Assembly: GCA_038321545.1 (NCBI GenBank)
Contig: JBBQFB010000252.1
Span: 1-5,351 of the forward strand
Direction: 5' to 3'
Length of the DNA: 5,351 nt
Source of the DNA: VFJZ01 sp038321545
Lineage (GTDB): Bacteria > Actinomycetota > Thermoleophilia > Gaiellales > F1-60-MAGs149
Shown: positions 1 to 5,351 of the stretch, one piece after another
Layout of the letters: each line of letters opens with the position of its first letter
How positions within the stretch are numbered: the stretch's first letter is position 1
Translations under genes and position numbers: made by a program
Notes under the pieces: model-generated
What the model saw: the letters and a program-made list of their open reading frames with translations, nothing else
The model's database searches: none
What the model was told of the DNA's origin: nothing

Positions 1-55
1 CGACTCGCCGAAGCATAGCTCAAGCTTCCAATAGAAAACAGTACGACTGCACAGA

Positions 56-370
56 TTATTGCGAGCGACGTCTCGTGTGGAACCGAAACAGGAACGCGGT
101 TGTGACGCCGATCACCCACCCGACGATGGCCGATCCGACGACCACCCACACCAGCGAGGTCTCGGTCGACCCGAACACCCAGTCCAGCTTGACGGCCCGC
201 GCGTTCGCCGCGCTGAGCACGATTACCGCGACCAGCAGGACGATCACGACGATCGCGGAGACGTAGAGCAGCGCGCGGTGCGCGTGGCGCGCGGCGCGTT
301 GCCGGGCAGGCTCCGCCGCCACCGACGTCTCGCCCGCCGGCTGGACCTCGTCGGTCGCCCCGTCGGTCAC
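56..370 (-). CDS. Small LapA-domain (DUF1049-like) inner-membrane protein
   Basis: Predicted 104-residue integral membrane protein. The N-terminal ~30 residues are soluble and acidic, then Arg/Ala-rich. A strongly hydrophobic helix follows at about residues 33-54, then a short loop with an N-A-R-A-V-K-L-D-W segment, a second hydrophobic helix at about 72-95 and a basic tail (HTRRRSQ). Two helices joined by a short loop containing Asn and a V-x-L-D-W stretch fit the LapA/DUF1049 family of small envelope proteins; in Escherichia coli relatives are linked to lipopolysaccharide assembly, but in Gram-positive lineages the role is unknown. The start is GTG (370-368), which shares GTGA with the TGA stop of the upstream ANTAR gene. 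No clear Shine-Dalgarno sequence precedes it, so translation probably depends on reinitiation. The stop is TAA at 58-56. Family assignment is by topology and loop pattern, so function is open. Confidence 0.8.
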   Translation of the reverse strand: MTDGATDEVQPAGETSVAAEPARQRAARHAHRALLYVSAIVVIVLLVAVIVLSAANARAVKLDWVFGSTETSLVWVVVGSAIVGWVIGVTTAFLFRFHTRRRSQ

Positions 371-984
371 GGAGCCGGGACGTTGCCATCTTCGACGACG
401 CGAACCGGCCCAGGCTTGATCGTGGGCAGGAGCGGCTGGCTCTCGAGGATCGAGGTCGCGATCTCGATCAGCTTTCGGCCGGTGCGGCGGGACTGGTCGC
501 GCAGCATGTCGAAAGCGTGTTGCTCGTCGATCTGGTGCCGCTCCATCAGGATGCCCTTGGCGCGCTCGGTCTGCGAGCGCCGGCCGAAGGCGCCCTGCAG
601 GTTGTGGTACTCGGCGAACCGGTGCAGCGTGATGTCGAGCGCGCTCTGCAGTTCCTCCGGCGTGCCGTCGACGATGTAGGCGAACACGCCCCGCTTCGCG
701 GCCTCGTTGACGAACGACGCGTCGCGGCCCTCGAGCACGGCGATCACGGGGCAGTCGGCCTCCCGGACGATCCGCTCGATCAGCTCGAGCGCGTGCGCGG
801 AGCTGGTGCCGAGGCCGACGAGCGCGACGTCGGGCAGCTCTTCGGCCGTGAGCGCGCCGACCGCGGCGACGTCGGTCGATCCGGCAACGACCGTGTGGCC
901 CAGGCCGGTGACCAGCTTCGTGACGAGCGCGATGCGGTCCTCGAGCTCGTTCGCGACCAGGACGCGCAGGTGCGAGCTGGTCAT
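367..984 (-). CDS. ANTAR-domain RNA-binding regulator with degenerate receiver domain
   Basis: A 205-residue two-domain regulator. Residues about 5-125 have the beta-alpha pattern of a response-regulator receiver, and about 130-182 form an ANTAR domain with a typical ERAKGILMER core (140-149), A157, M160-L161-R162 and the R-K-L-I-E-I-A helix (170-176). ANTAR proteins bind paired hairpins in nascent RNA and prevent transcription termination. The receiver looks non-phosphorylatable: the acidic pair after beta-1 is A11-N12, the phospho-acceptor position after beta-3 is G57 (in LVGLG), the switch Thr/Ser is L84 and the conserved Lys is D106. The start is ATG 984-982; no in-frame alternative start was found just upstream, and the protein begins directly before beta-1. 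It has no strong ribosome site of its own, but its ATGA overlaps the stop of a candidate short leader ORF. Its own stop overlaps the membrane-protein start. The ANTAR call is firm; target RNAs are unknown. Confidence 0.93.
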   Translation of the reverse strand: MTSSHLRVLVANELEDRIALVTKLVTGLGHTVVAGSTDVAAVGALTAEELPDVALVGLGTSSAHALELIERIVREADCPVIAVLEGRDASFVNEAAKRGVFAYIVDGTPEELQSALDITLHRFAEYHNLQGAFGRRSQTERAKGILMERHQIDEQHAFDMLRDQSRRTGRKLIEIATSILESQPLLPTIKPGPVRVVEDGNVPAP

Positions 985-1043
985 CCGCGACCGGCTTCGT
1001 CCGACGCCCGACCGCCGATCTGCCCTGCTGTTCGAGTAAGCAC
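981..1043 (-). CDS. Candidate 20-residue leader ORF overlapping the ANTAR start
   Basis: A short frame begins at GTG 1043-1041 and reads M-L-T-R-T-A-G-Q-I-G-G-R-A-S-D-E-A-G-R-G, ending in TGA at 983-981. That stop shares ATGA with the ANTAR start codon. An AAGGGAG motif lies at 1057-1051; its GGAG core ends 7 bases before this GTG, which is good ribosome-site spacing. An in-frame GTG at 1046-1044 is also possible but would be only 4 bases from the core. A TAA at 1058-1056 closes the frame upstream, so this is a self-contained unit. The likely role, by inference, is to load ribosomes for coupled translation of the ANTAR gene, which lacks a good ribosome site itself. The peptide has no recognisable domain. 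A short open frame can arise by chance in GC-rich DNA, so confidence is moderate. Confidence 0.4.
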   Translation of the reverse strand: MLTRTAGQIGGRASDEAGRG

Positions 1044-1050
1044 CACGCGA

Positions 1051-1057
1051 CTCCCTT
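1051..1057 (-). promoter_or_regulatory. Ribosome-binding site for the leader ORF
   Basis: AAGGGAG on the minus strand is the best Shine-Dalgarno-like sequence between the hydrolase and the ANTAR gene. It sits 7 bases from GTG 1043-1041 but about 66 bases from the ANTAR ATG, so it can serve the ANTAR gene only through translation of the short leader frame. Confidence 0.4.
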
Positions 1058-1064
1058 ATCGACG

Positions 1065-1083
1065 CGCCGCGACTACGGCGGCG
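1065..1083 (-). other. GC-rich hairpin in the ANTAR 5' region
   Basis: On the minus strand CGCCGC (1083-1078) pairs with GCGGCG (1070-1065) around a 7-base loop, CGTAGTC. It lies just before the leader-ORF ribosome site. No T-run follows, so it is not a standard terminator. The loop does not show the A-at-1, G-at-4 hexaloop pattern described for ANTAR targets. It may be a structured leader element or a chance pairing of GC-rich sequence. Confidence 0.25.
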
Positions 1084-1116
1084 TTCAATGCCGTCCGGGT
1101 GCTGGGGGCGGCAGTT

Positions 1117-1137
1117 CCAGCCGGGAGTTGAGGCTGG
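1117..1137 (-). terminator. Weak hairpin just past the hydrolase stop, possible terminator
   Basis: On the minus strand CCAGCC (1137-1132) pairs with GGCTGG (1122-1117) around a 9-base loop. It begins 26 bases after the hydrolase TGA stop. The stem is only 6 base pairs and no T-run follows, so it is at best a U-less terminator of the kind proposed for GC-rich actinobacteria, or a 3'-end stabilising hairpin. Confidence 0.2.
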
Positions 1138-1163
1138 TAAGCACACGATAGCAGCCGCGCTCG

Positions 1164-2861
1164 TCACACCCTCGGGCGGACGACCGGCAGGCGCACGCAG
1201 GACGGCGCCGCCGGCGAGTGGTGGATCGCCTGCTCGGCGACCTCGGTCGTGGCCGACCGGCCGAACGTGAGGCCGGTGTTCGGATTGCGGTCGTACCGGT
1301 CGAAGCAGCTGGACGAGATGTCGACCCGGATCCGGTGCCCGGCGGCCACCACGTAGCTCGTCGCGAACAGGTCGATCTCGTAGGCGTGCACGCGCCCGGG
1401 CTCGATCGGCGACGGGGCGTCCATGCCGTTGCGGTACCGGGCTCGGACGATGCCGTCCTGGATCGGGTTGACGGTGCCGTCCGCGAACACGTCGCACAGG
1501 GCGACGGTGAAGTCGGTGTCGGCGGCGCTCGTGGCAGCGTGCAGCGTCGCCGTCACCGGCCCCGTCAGCTCCAGATCTGCCTCGAGCGGCTCGGTCGTGT
1601 AGGTGACGATGTCGGGGCGGCCGTCGAACCGGCGCCGATCGCCCAGCGCGGTGCAGAGCGCCCAGCAGTTGCGGCCGATGCTCTCGTCGACGGGATCGAG
1701 CGGGTCGTAGCGGTAGACGTCGGGCGCCTCGTCCGTCGTCGGCGGCGCGAGGTCGAGGCAGCCGTCCGAGCGGAGGTAGAGCGGCGTCGCCATCATCGCC
1801 GGGGGCGGCCACGCGGCCTCGTGCTGCCACGCGTTGCGGCCGATCGCAAACACCTCGACGTTGCCCTCGCCGCCGAACCCGTTGTCCTCTTCGCGCAGGT
1901 AGCGGTCGAAGAACGCCTGGTAGGTGTCCCAGCGGTGCACGGCCGTGCGGGGCAGCTGCACGCACGCCGCGCGATCGGTGTGCTCGGACGAACCCTCGTG
2001 ATCCCACGGCCCGACCATCAGGTGCACCGTCTCCGGGCGCGGGTGCGACCGCATCACCTGCGCGTAGTCCGCCAGCTGCGGGCCGATGTAGTTGTCGTAC
2101 CAGCCGCCCCACGAGAGCACCGGGCAGCGCACGCGGTCGAGCAGGTGATGGAGCCCGCGCCGCCGCCACCAGTCGCCGTCCTCGGAGCGGTCGATGATCG
2201 CGCGGTAGAACCAGCCGTCCAGACCGGCCGCGGTCGCCATCTCCGCGAGCGGCAGGTGGTACGGATCGATGCGGGTCAGGTCGGCGTACTCGCGGACGTC
2301 CATCGCCATCGCCCAGTAGCCGGTGGTGTTCAGCAGCAGCGCGCCCTGGCGGAACCATGACCCCCGCCGGTCGACGCCGATGTCACCGGGCGCGATGCAC
2401 CGCACCGCCGCGTGGCCGCCGATCGCCCCGGCCCACGACGTTGCGCCGTAATACGACTCGCCCCAGAAGCCGACACGTCCGTCACACCATTCCTGCTCGA
2501 CGATCCACGAGACCGTGTCGTAGCCGTCGTCCACCTCGTGGACGCCGGGATCGAACTCGCCGTCGGAGGAGAACTTGCCGCGCACGTCCTGGACGACACA
2601 GGCGTAGCCCTTGCGGGTGAAGAACTTCGCCACCGTGTCGAGGCCCATCTCGGGCGTGCGGCGGCCGTACGGCACGCGCAGCACGATCGCCGGCGCGGCC
2701 CCGAGCCCGACCGGCACGTACACGTCGGCACCCAGGCGCGCCCCGTCGCGCATCGTCGCGAACACGTCGCCGACCAGCGCCGTCTCCGCTGCCCGGTCGG
2801 GGGTGGAGGAGGGGATGACGAACGCCGTGTGCGCGTCGGTCGCGGCCGGGTGATAGCTCAT
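1164..2861 (-). CDS. CocE/NonD-family alpha/beta hydrolase (peptidase S15 type)
   Basis: A 565-residue serine hydrolase of the CocE / X-Pro dipeptidyl-peptidase group, whose known members cleave esters (cocaine esterase), beta-lactam-precursor amides or Pro-linked dipeptides. The catalytic parts are intact: nucleophile S136 in GESYYG, acid D256 in GGWYDNY, and H288 in GPWDHEG. Y65 in RVPYGR fits the oxyanion-hole tyrosine. The N-terminal R-D-G-x-x-L-x-x-D-V-Y opening (38-48) is typical. A helical cap fills about 160-245, and from about 415 a beta-rich jelly-roll (PepX_C-like) domain runs to near the C-terminus. There is no signal peptide, so it is probably cytoplasmic. Start ATG 2861-2859 fits the family length; a further in-frame ATG ending at 2939 would add 26 residues without apparent homology. 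The ribosome site is weak. The substrate cannot be inferred from sequence, and no pathway genes accompany it. Confidence 0.94.
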   Translation of the reverse strand: MSYHPAATDAHTAFVIPSSTPDRAAETALVGDVFATMRDGARLGADVYVPVGLGAAPAIVLRVPYGRRTPEMGLDTVAKFFTRKGYACVVQDVRGKFSSDGEFDPGVHEVDDGYDTVSWIVEQEWCDGRVGFWGESYYGATSWAGAIGGHAAVRCIAPGDIGVDRRGSWFRQGALLLNTTGYWAMAMDVREYADLTRIDPYHLPLAEMATAAGLDGWFYRAIIDRSEDGDWWRRRGLHHLLDRVRCPVLSWGGWYDNYIGPQLADYAQVMRSHPRPETVHLMVGPWDHEGSSEHTDRAACVQLPRTAVHRWDTYQAFFDRYLREEDNGFGGEGNVEVFAIGRNAWQHEAAWPPPAMMATPLYLRSDGCLDLAPPTTDEAPDVYRYDPLDPVDESIGRNCWALCTALGDRRRFDGRPDIVTYTTEPLEADLELTGPVTATLHAATSAADTDFTVALCDVFADGTVNPIQDGIVRARYRNGMDAPSPIEPGRVHAYEIDLFATSYVVAAGHRIRVDISSSCFDRYDRNPNTGLTFGRSATTEVAEQAIHHSPAAPSCVRLPVVRPRV

Positions 2862-2996
2862 GGCGGCACCGTACTCGCGGTGGTATTGTTGCCGAGCGGC
2901 TCCAGCACCCGGTCGCGTGATGTCGAAGAGATCCGGCATCCAGCAAAGTCGGCCCCAGCCCTTCGGTCGGCGACGAGCGTCATGCCGAGGTGCCCA
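2862..2996. promoter_or_regulatory. Divergent intergenic region between hydrolase and STAS/sigma-like gene
   Basis: This 135-base gap must hold the start signals of both divergent genes. On the plus strand TGGTATTGT (2881-2889) resembles an extended -10 element (TG-n-TATTGT). No convincing -35 lies 17 bases before it; it would give a leader of about 100 bases for the STAS gene. On the minus strand no clear promoter stands out. No palindrome strong enough to call an operator was found. Confidence 0.3.
2987..2992 (+). promoter_or_regulatory. Ribosome-binding site fixing the STAS/sigma-like start
   Basis: GAGGTG ends 4 bases before ATG 2997-2999. It favours this start over the in-frame ATG at 2982-2984, which lies upstream of the motif and would add only five residues. 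Confidence 0.55.
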
Positions 2997-3989
2997 ATGG
3001 TCGAGTTCCCGACCGCATCCGCCGAGCTGCTCCCGCCTGTCGCGAGCGGTGTCACGACGACGTGCCTTGACCTGCGCGGCACCTGGCTGGTGTCGTTGAC
3101 CGGCGAGCACGACCGGTCGACGATTCCGCTGATCGACCGGCGCACGCGCGGAGTGTGGCGCCGCTGCCGGCTCGTGATCGTCGATCTCAGCGCCGCGACG
3201 TTCGTCGACTCGTCCGTGATCGACTGGCTGCTGCGCACCCGCCGGACGCTGTTGTCGACGGGCCACAGCGGGCTGCGCGTCGTACCCGGCGCACCCGATA
3301 GTCCGACGTCGCGGCTGCTGGCGCTGGTCAGCCCCGAGCTGCGCGACGTGCTGGCGTGTCACCCGTCGGTGGACGATGCCGTCGCCGCGAGCGGTCACCG
3401 CGCGCCTGGCGCCCGGGGCCGCGCACGACCGGCGACGGCGACCAGGCGCACGCCGACCGTGTTCGACCAGGTGGAGGCACGGGCGTGGGTGCTCGCGGTG
3501 TGGATCGTCCGCGACGTGCAGGTGGCCGACGAGATCGTCGTCGCCGCCTTCGGCCGGCGCGCTGAGGAGGGCGCGGCGGGGCGGGACGACGCCGACGTGC
3601 TGTGCGACGTGCGGCGCCGTGCGCTGACGATCGCGCCGCCGTCCCGGCCTCCGGCGGCGAGTCCCGCGGAGGTCGTGCGCGCAGCGATCCTCGACCTGCC
3701 CGAGGGGCAGCGCGAGGCGGTCGAGCTGGCGCTGTTCGGCGGGCTGTCGATCGACGCGCTGGCCGCCGTCACGACGTCGCCGCGGGCCGTGGTGGTCGAC
3801 CGGCTGGTCGACGCGATGCGCGTGTTGCGGCCCGTGCTCGGGCGGCGCGCGCTCGGTGCGGCCGAGCTGTCCGCCGTCGCGACCGCACCGCCGCTGCGGC
3901 TCACGCCGCCGGAGCGATGGCCGGCGGCCGAACGCGCCCAGCGGGCTCCGCGGCGCGCGGAGCCTCGCCGGGCCGGAACCTCACCCTGA
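2997..3989 (+). CDS. STAS domain fused to a degenerate ECF sigma-factor-like module
   Basis: A 330-residue protein. Residues about 22-135 look like a STAS domain of the anti-sigma-antagonist type: beta strands, a V-I-V-D-L strand (60-64), then F-V-D-S-S (69-73) at the place where SpoIIAA/RsbV proteins carry the phosphorylated serine; the usual following Gly is V74. After a basic linker (~136-153), residues ~155-212 resemble sigma region 2: A-W-V-L-A-V-W-I-V-R-D, then V-A-D-E-I-V-V-A-A-F where active ECF factors have A-E-D-V-V-Q-E-A-F. The part joining regions 2.2 to 2.4 is shortened. Residues ~222-281 match sigma region 4 well, with D-L-P-E-G-Q-R-E-A-V, F-G-G-L-S and a final M-R-V-L-R. The tail (~285-330) is Pro/Arg/Ala-rich. 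STAS normally binds anti-sigma kinases; here it may gate a sigma-like DNA-binding part, or the sigma part may be a scaffold. The STAS and region 4 calls are fairly firm and region 2 is tentative. The gene overlaps the convergent neighbour by 9 bases. Confidence 0.85.
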   Translation: MVEFPTASAELLPPVASGVTTTCLDLRGTWLVSLTGEHDRSTIPLIDRRTRGVWRRCRLVIVDLSAATFVDSSVIDWLLRTRRTLLSTGHSGLRVVPGAPDSPTSRLLALVSPELRDVLACHPSVDDAVAASGHRAPGARGRARPATATRRTPTVFDQVEARAWVLAVWIVRDVQVADEIVVAAFGRRAEEGAAGRDDADVLCDVRRRALTIAPPSRPPAASPAEVVRAAILDLPEGQREAVELALFGGLSIDALAAVTTSPRAVVVDRLVDAMRVLRPVLGRRALGAAELSAVATAPPLRLTPPERWPAAERAQRAPRRAEPRRAGTSP

Positions 3990-5351
3990 CGGCAGCGCCG
4001 GCGAGGTGAGCGGTGTCGCGACCGACTTGATGATCGAGATCTCGATGATGTCGGACTTCGATCCGATCGACGGCCCGACCTTCCAGGCCAGGTCGACGTT
4101 CGTTCCGGCGGCGTGCTGCGACAGGGTCAGCTCGAGGCCGCTCGTGAAGCTGGCGGGGCCGATGCTGCCCTTGCTGCCGATGCCGATCGTGAGCGTTCCG
4201 CCCTGGGCGTTCTTCGCGTAGGTGAGCTTCCCGAAGCCGCTGATGAGGGGTATCGGACTCCAGCTCGCATCGGCTGACACGCTCACCTCCGAGCACTTCA
4301 CGGAGATGCCGGCGCCGACGCTCGCACCCGAGAACGGGCCGCTCGACACCTTGCCCTTGGCGATGTCGAACTTCGCCTTCAGCTTGTCGAGATTGGGCGG
4401 GCAGGGCTGCAGCGGCGTGCCGTCGGGGCCGACGGTGGCGTCGGCGATCGGCGGGTCGACTTGGTCGACCAGGCAGAGCGGCTCCAGTGTCACGGCCGTG
4501 CCGTTCCACGCCGGAATCCCGTCTCGCATCACGCCCCAGCCGAGCAGTCCCTGCGTGTCGATCTGCGTGATCGCCCGAGCATGCTCGTCGGGATCGGCGA
4601 TGGCCTGCGCGTAGCCCAGCATCTCGGCGTGCAGGTCGTGCCACCACTTGCGCATGACCGTCTCGAGCTGCACCTGACGGGCCAGGAACACGGTGTGCCC
4701 ACCGTTCACCTGCGGCTTGCACTTGTTGCGCGTGCAGTTCGGGTCGGGATTCCCTCCGCACGACAGGATGTCGAGGCGAACCAGTTCCGCCACGTCGGCT
4801 GCGTTGGTGATCTGGGAGGTGGCGATCGCCTGGCCCTGGGCGAGCTGCGCCTGGTACGACGCCTTGAGCGGCACCTTCAGCATCTCGAGGTACATGTCCG
4901 AAGCTCGGTTTCGCGACGTCGCGAGCTGGTGCGGCTTTGGCTGCTGGAGCTTCAGCGTGAGCCGGTTGTACTCGTTGTTTGCGGTGGTGAATCGGGCGTT
5001 CGCCTCGTCATTCAGCCGCTGGTAGTACTGGGTGTAGCCGTCGGCTTTCTCAGCCAGCGCCGGGTACCCGATCGGGGGATACACGCCCGGTGCCGCGGCG
5101 CTCTCGGCGAAGTCGGTCGGTCGTGCCAGTCGCGCACCCGCGCAGGTCAGCCGCTCCTCGTCCCTCTCGAGCGGGCGCTTCGCCGCCTCGCGGAACTCGC
5201 ACGCCGCCTCGGTCACCCGGCCGAGGCAGAGCAGCGCCATCGCGCGGTTCTCGCGGGCCTCGACCAGGAACGGGCTCAGCTTGAGGGCGCGCCGGCCGGC
5301 GGCCGCCGCGGCGGTGTACTGCCGCGTGCGGAACAGCGCCGCCGAGCGGTT
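3981..5351 (-). CDS. Unrecognised TPR-like protein with cysteine cluster and beta-rich C-terminus (5' end outside window)
   Basis: The reading frame is open to the window edge, giving 456 residues; the true start lies beyond 5351. The first ~60 visible residues form TPR-like helix pairs (L-x-x-T-R-Q-Y-x-x-A, then L-G-R-V-T-E-A-A-C-E-F-R-E-A-A). A Pro-rich stretch follows, then long polar, Asn/Gln-rich helices (~100-195) that may coil. Three cysteines cluster at 198, 206 and 211 (spacing C-x7-C-x4-C), with more at 293, 317 and 353. From about 335 to the end the sequence turns Gly/Ser-rich with alternating beta-type strands (for example T-L-T-I-G-I-G-S and L-E-L-T-L-S). The paired cysteines suggest an exported, disulfide-bonded protein, but the signal peptide, if any, is out of view. 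I do not recognise the family. The internal ATG at 5240-5238 falls inside a TPR helix and is unlikely to be the start. Confidence 0.8.
   Translation of the reverse strand, partial: NRSAALFRTRQYTAAAAAGRRALKLSPFLVEARENRAMALLCLGRVTEAACEFREAAKRPLERDEERLTCAGARLARPTDFAESAAAPGVYPPIGYPALAEKADGYTQYYQRLNDEANARFTTANNEYNRLTLKLQQPKPHQLATSRNRASDMYLEMLKVPLKASYQAQLAQGQAIATSQITNAADVAELVRLDILSCGGNPDPNCTRNKCKPQVNGGHTVFLARQVQLETVMRKWWHDLHAEMLGYAQAIADPDEHARAITQIDTQGLLGWGVMRDGIPAWNGTAVTLEPLCLVDQVDPPIADATVGPDGTPLQPCPPNLDKLKAKFDIAKGKVSSGPFSGASVGAGISVKCSEVSVSADASWSPIPLISGFGKLTYAKNAQGGTLTIGIGSKGSIGPASFTSGLELTLSQHAAGTNVDLAWKVGPSIGSKSDIIEISIIKSVATPLTSPALPSG

Noticed and set aside
10..28. Inverted repeat GAAGC / GCTTC downstream of the membrane-protein gene, as a terminator
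   Set aside because: The stem is only 5 base pairs with a 9-base loop and no T-run follows on the minus strand.
1065..1083. Hairpin as an ANTAR binding site
   Set aside because: The loop lacks A at position 1 and G at position 4 in a six-base loop, and no matching second hairpin with that pattern was found close by.
1055..1088. TTGAAC (1088-1083) and GATAAG (1060-1055) as a -35/-10 promoter for the ANTAR gene
   Set aside because: The spacing is 22 bases, too long for a standard promoter, and GATAAG overlaps the likely ribosome site.
985..2358. Minus-strand frame continuous with the ANTAR frame across the hydrolase
   Set aside because: The part upstream of 984 is low-complexity Arg/Pro/Gly-rich, antiparallel in style to a real gene, and is an alternative frame of the hydrolase on the same strand; the ANTAR protein starts at ATG 984.
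1218..2360. Long plus-strand open frame of 380 codons opposite the hydrolase
   Set aside because: Its translation is an Arg/Val/Ala/His-rich shadow of the well-supported minus-strand hydrolase, with no domain pattern.
2862..3398. Upstream extension of the hydrolase frame to 3398 on the minus strand
   Set aside because: The added residues are Arg/Gln/Ala-rich with no hydrolase similarity and lie antisense to the STAS domain; the ATG at 2861 gives a normal family length.
3901..4761. Minus-strand open frame of 286 codons inside the TPR-like gene
   Set aside because: Arg/His/Gly-rich composition typical of an out-of-frame reading of GC-rich DNA; the overlapping frame has a natural protein composition and is open to the edge.

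Overview
The window is GC-rich DNA that looks like an actinobacterial chromosome. The best guess is a Thermoleophilia/Solirubrobacterales-type organism. This rests on recall of the ANTAR-regulator family style and on the overall base composition, not on a database comparison. There are no rRNA or tRNA genes, CRISPR arrays, transposases or phage genes.

Layout. From about 1 to 2861 everything reads on the minus strand. A CocE/NonD-type alpha/beta hydrolase (2861-1164) comes first. A 179-base gap follows, holding two GC-rich hairpins and a candidate 20-codon leader ORF. Next is an ANTAR-domain regulator with a degenerate receiver domain (984-367), and then a small two-helix LapA-like membrane protein (370-56). 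The leader ORF, the ANTAR gene and the membrane gene are joined by 4-base stop/start overlaps, which suggests coupled translation. A 135-base divergent gap (2862-2996) separates the hydrolase from the only convincing plus-strand gene (2997-3989). That gene encodes a STAS domain fused to what looks like a decayed ECF sigma factor. It runs 9 bases into the end of a convergent minus-strand gene (5351-3981, truncated by the window edge). This last gene encodes a protein with TPR-like helices, a long helical middle, a cysteine cluster and a glycine/serine-rich beta-type C-terminus; I do not recognise it.

How the genes may fit together. Two neighbouring genes encode regulators built from signalling modules that have lost key residues: an ANTAR protein whose receiver lacks the phospho-acceptor aspartate, and a STAS/sigma-like fusion whose sigma part lacks the usual core-binding residues. 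Both could be controlled by protein-protein contacts instead of classical phosphorelay or sigma activity. The ANTAR protein would act on nascent RNA, and its membrane-protein partner may share its expression. No sequence evidence ties the hydrolase or the TPR protein functionally to the regulators. The most notable item is the STAS/sigma-like fusion, followed by the coupled leader ORF-ANTAR-LapA arrangement.
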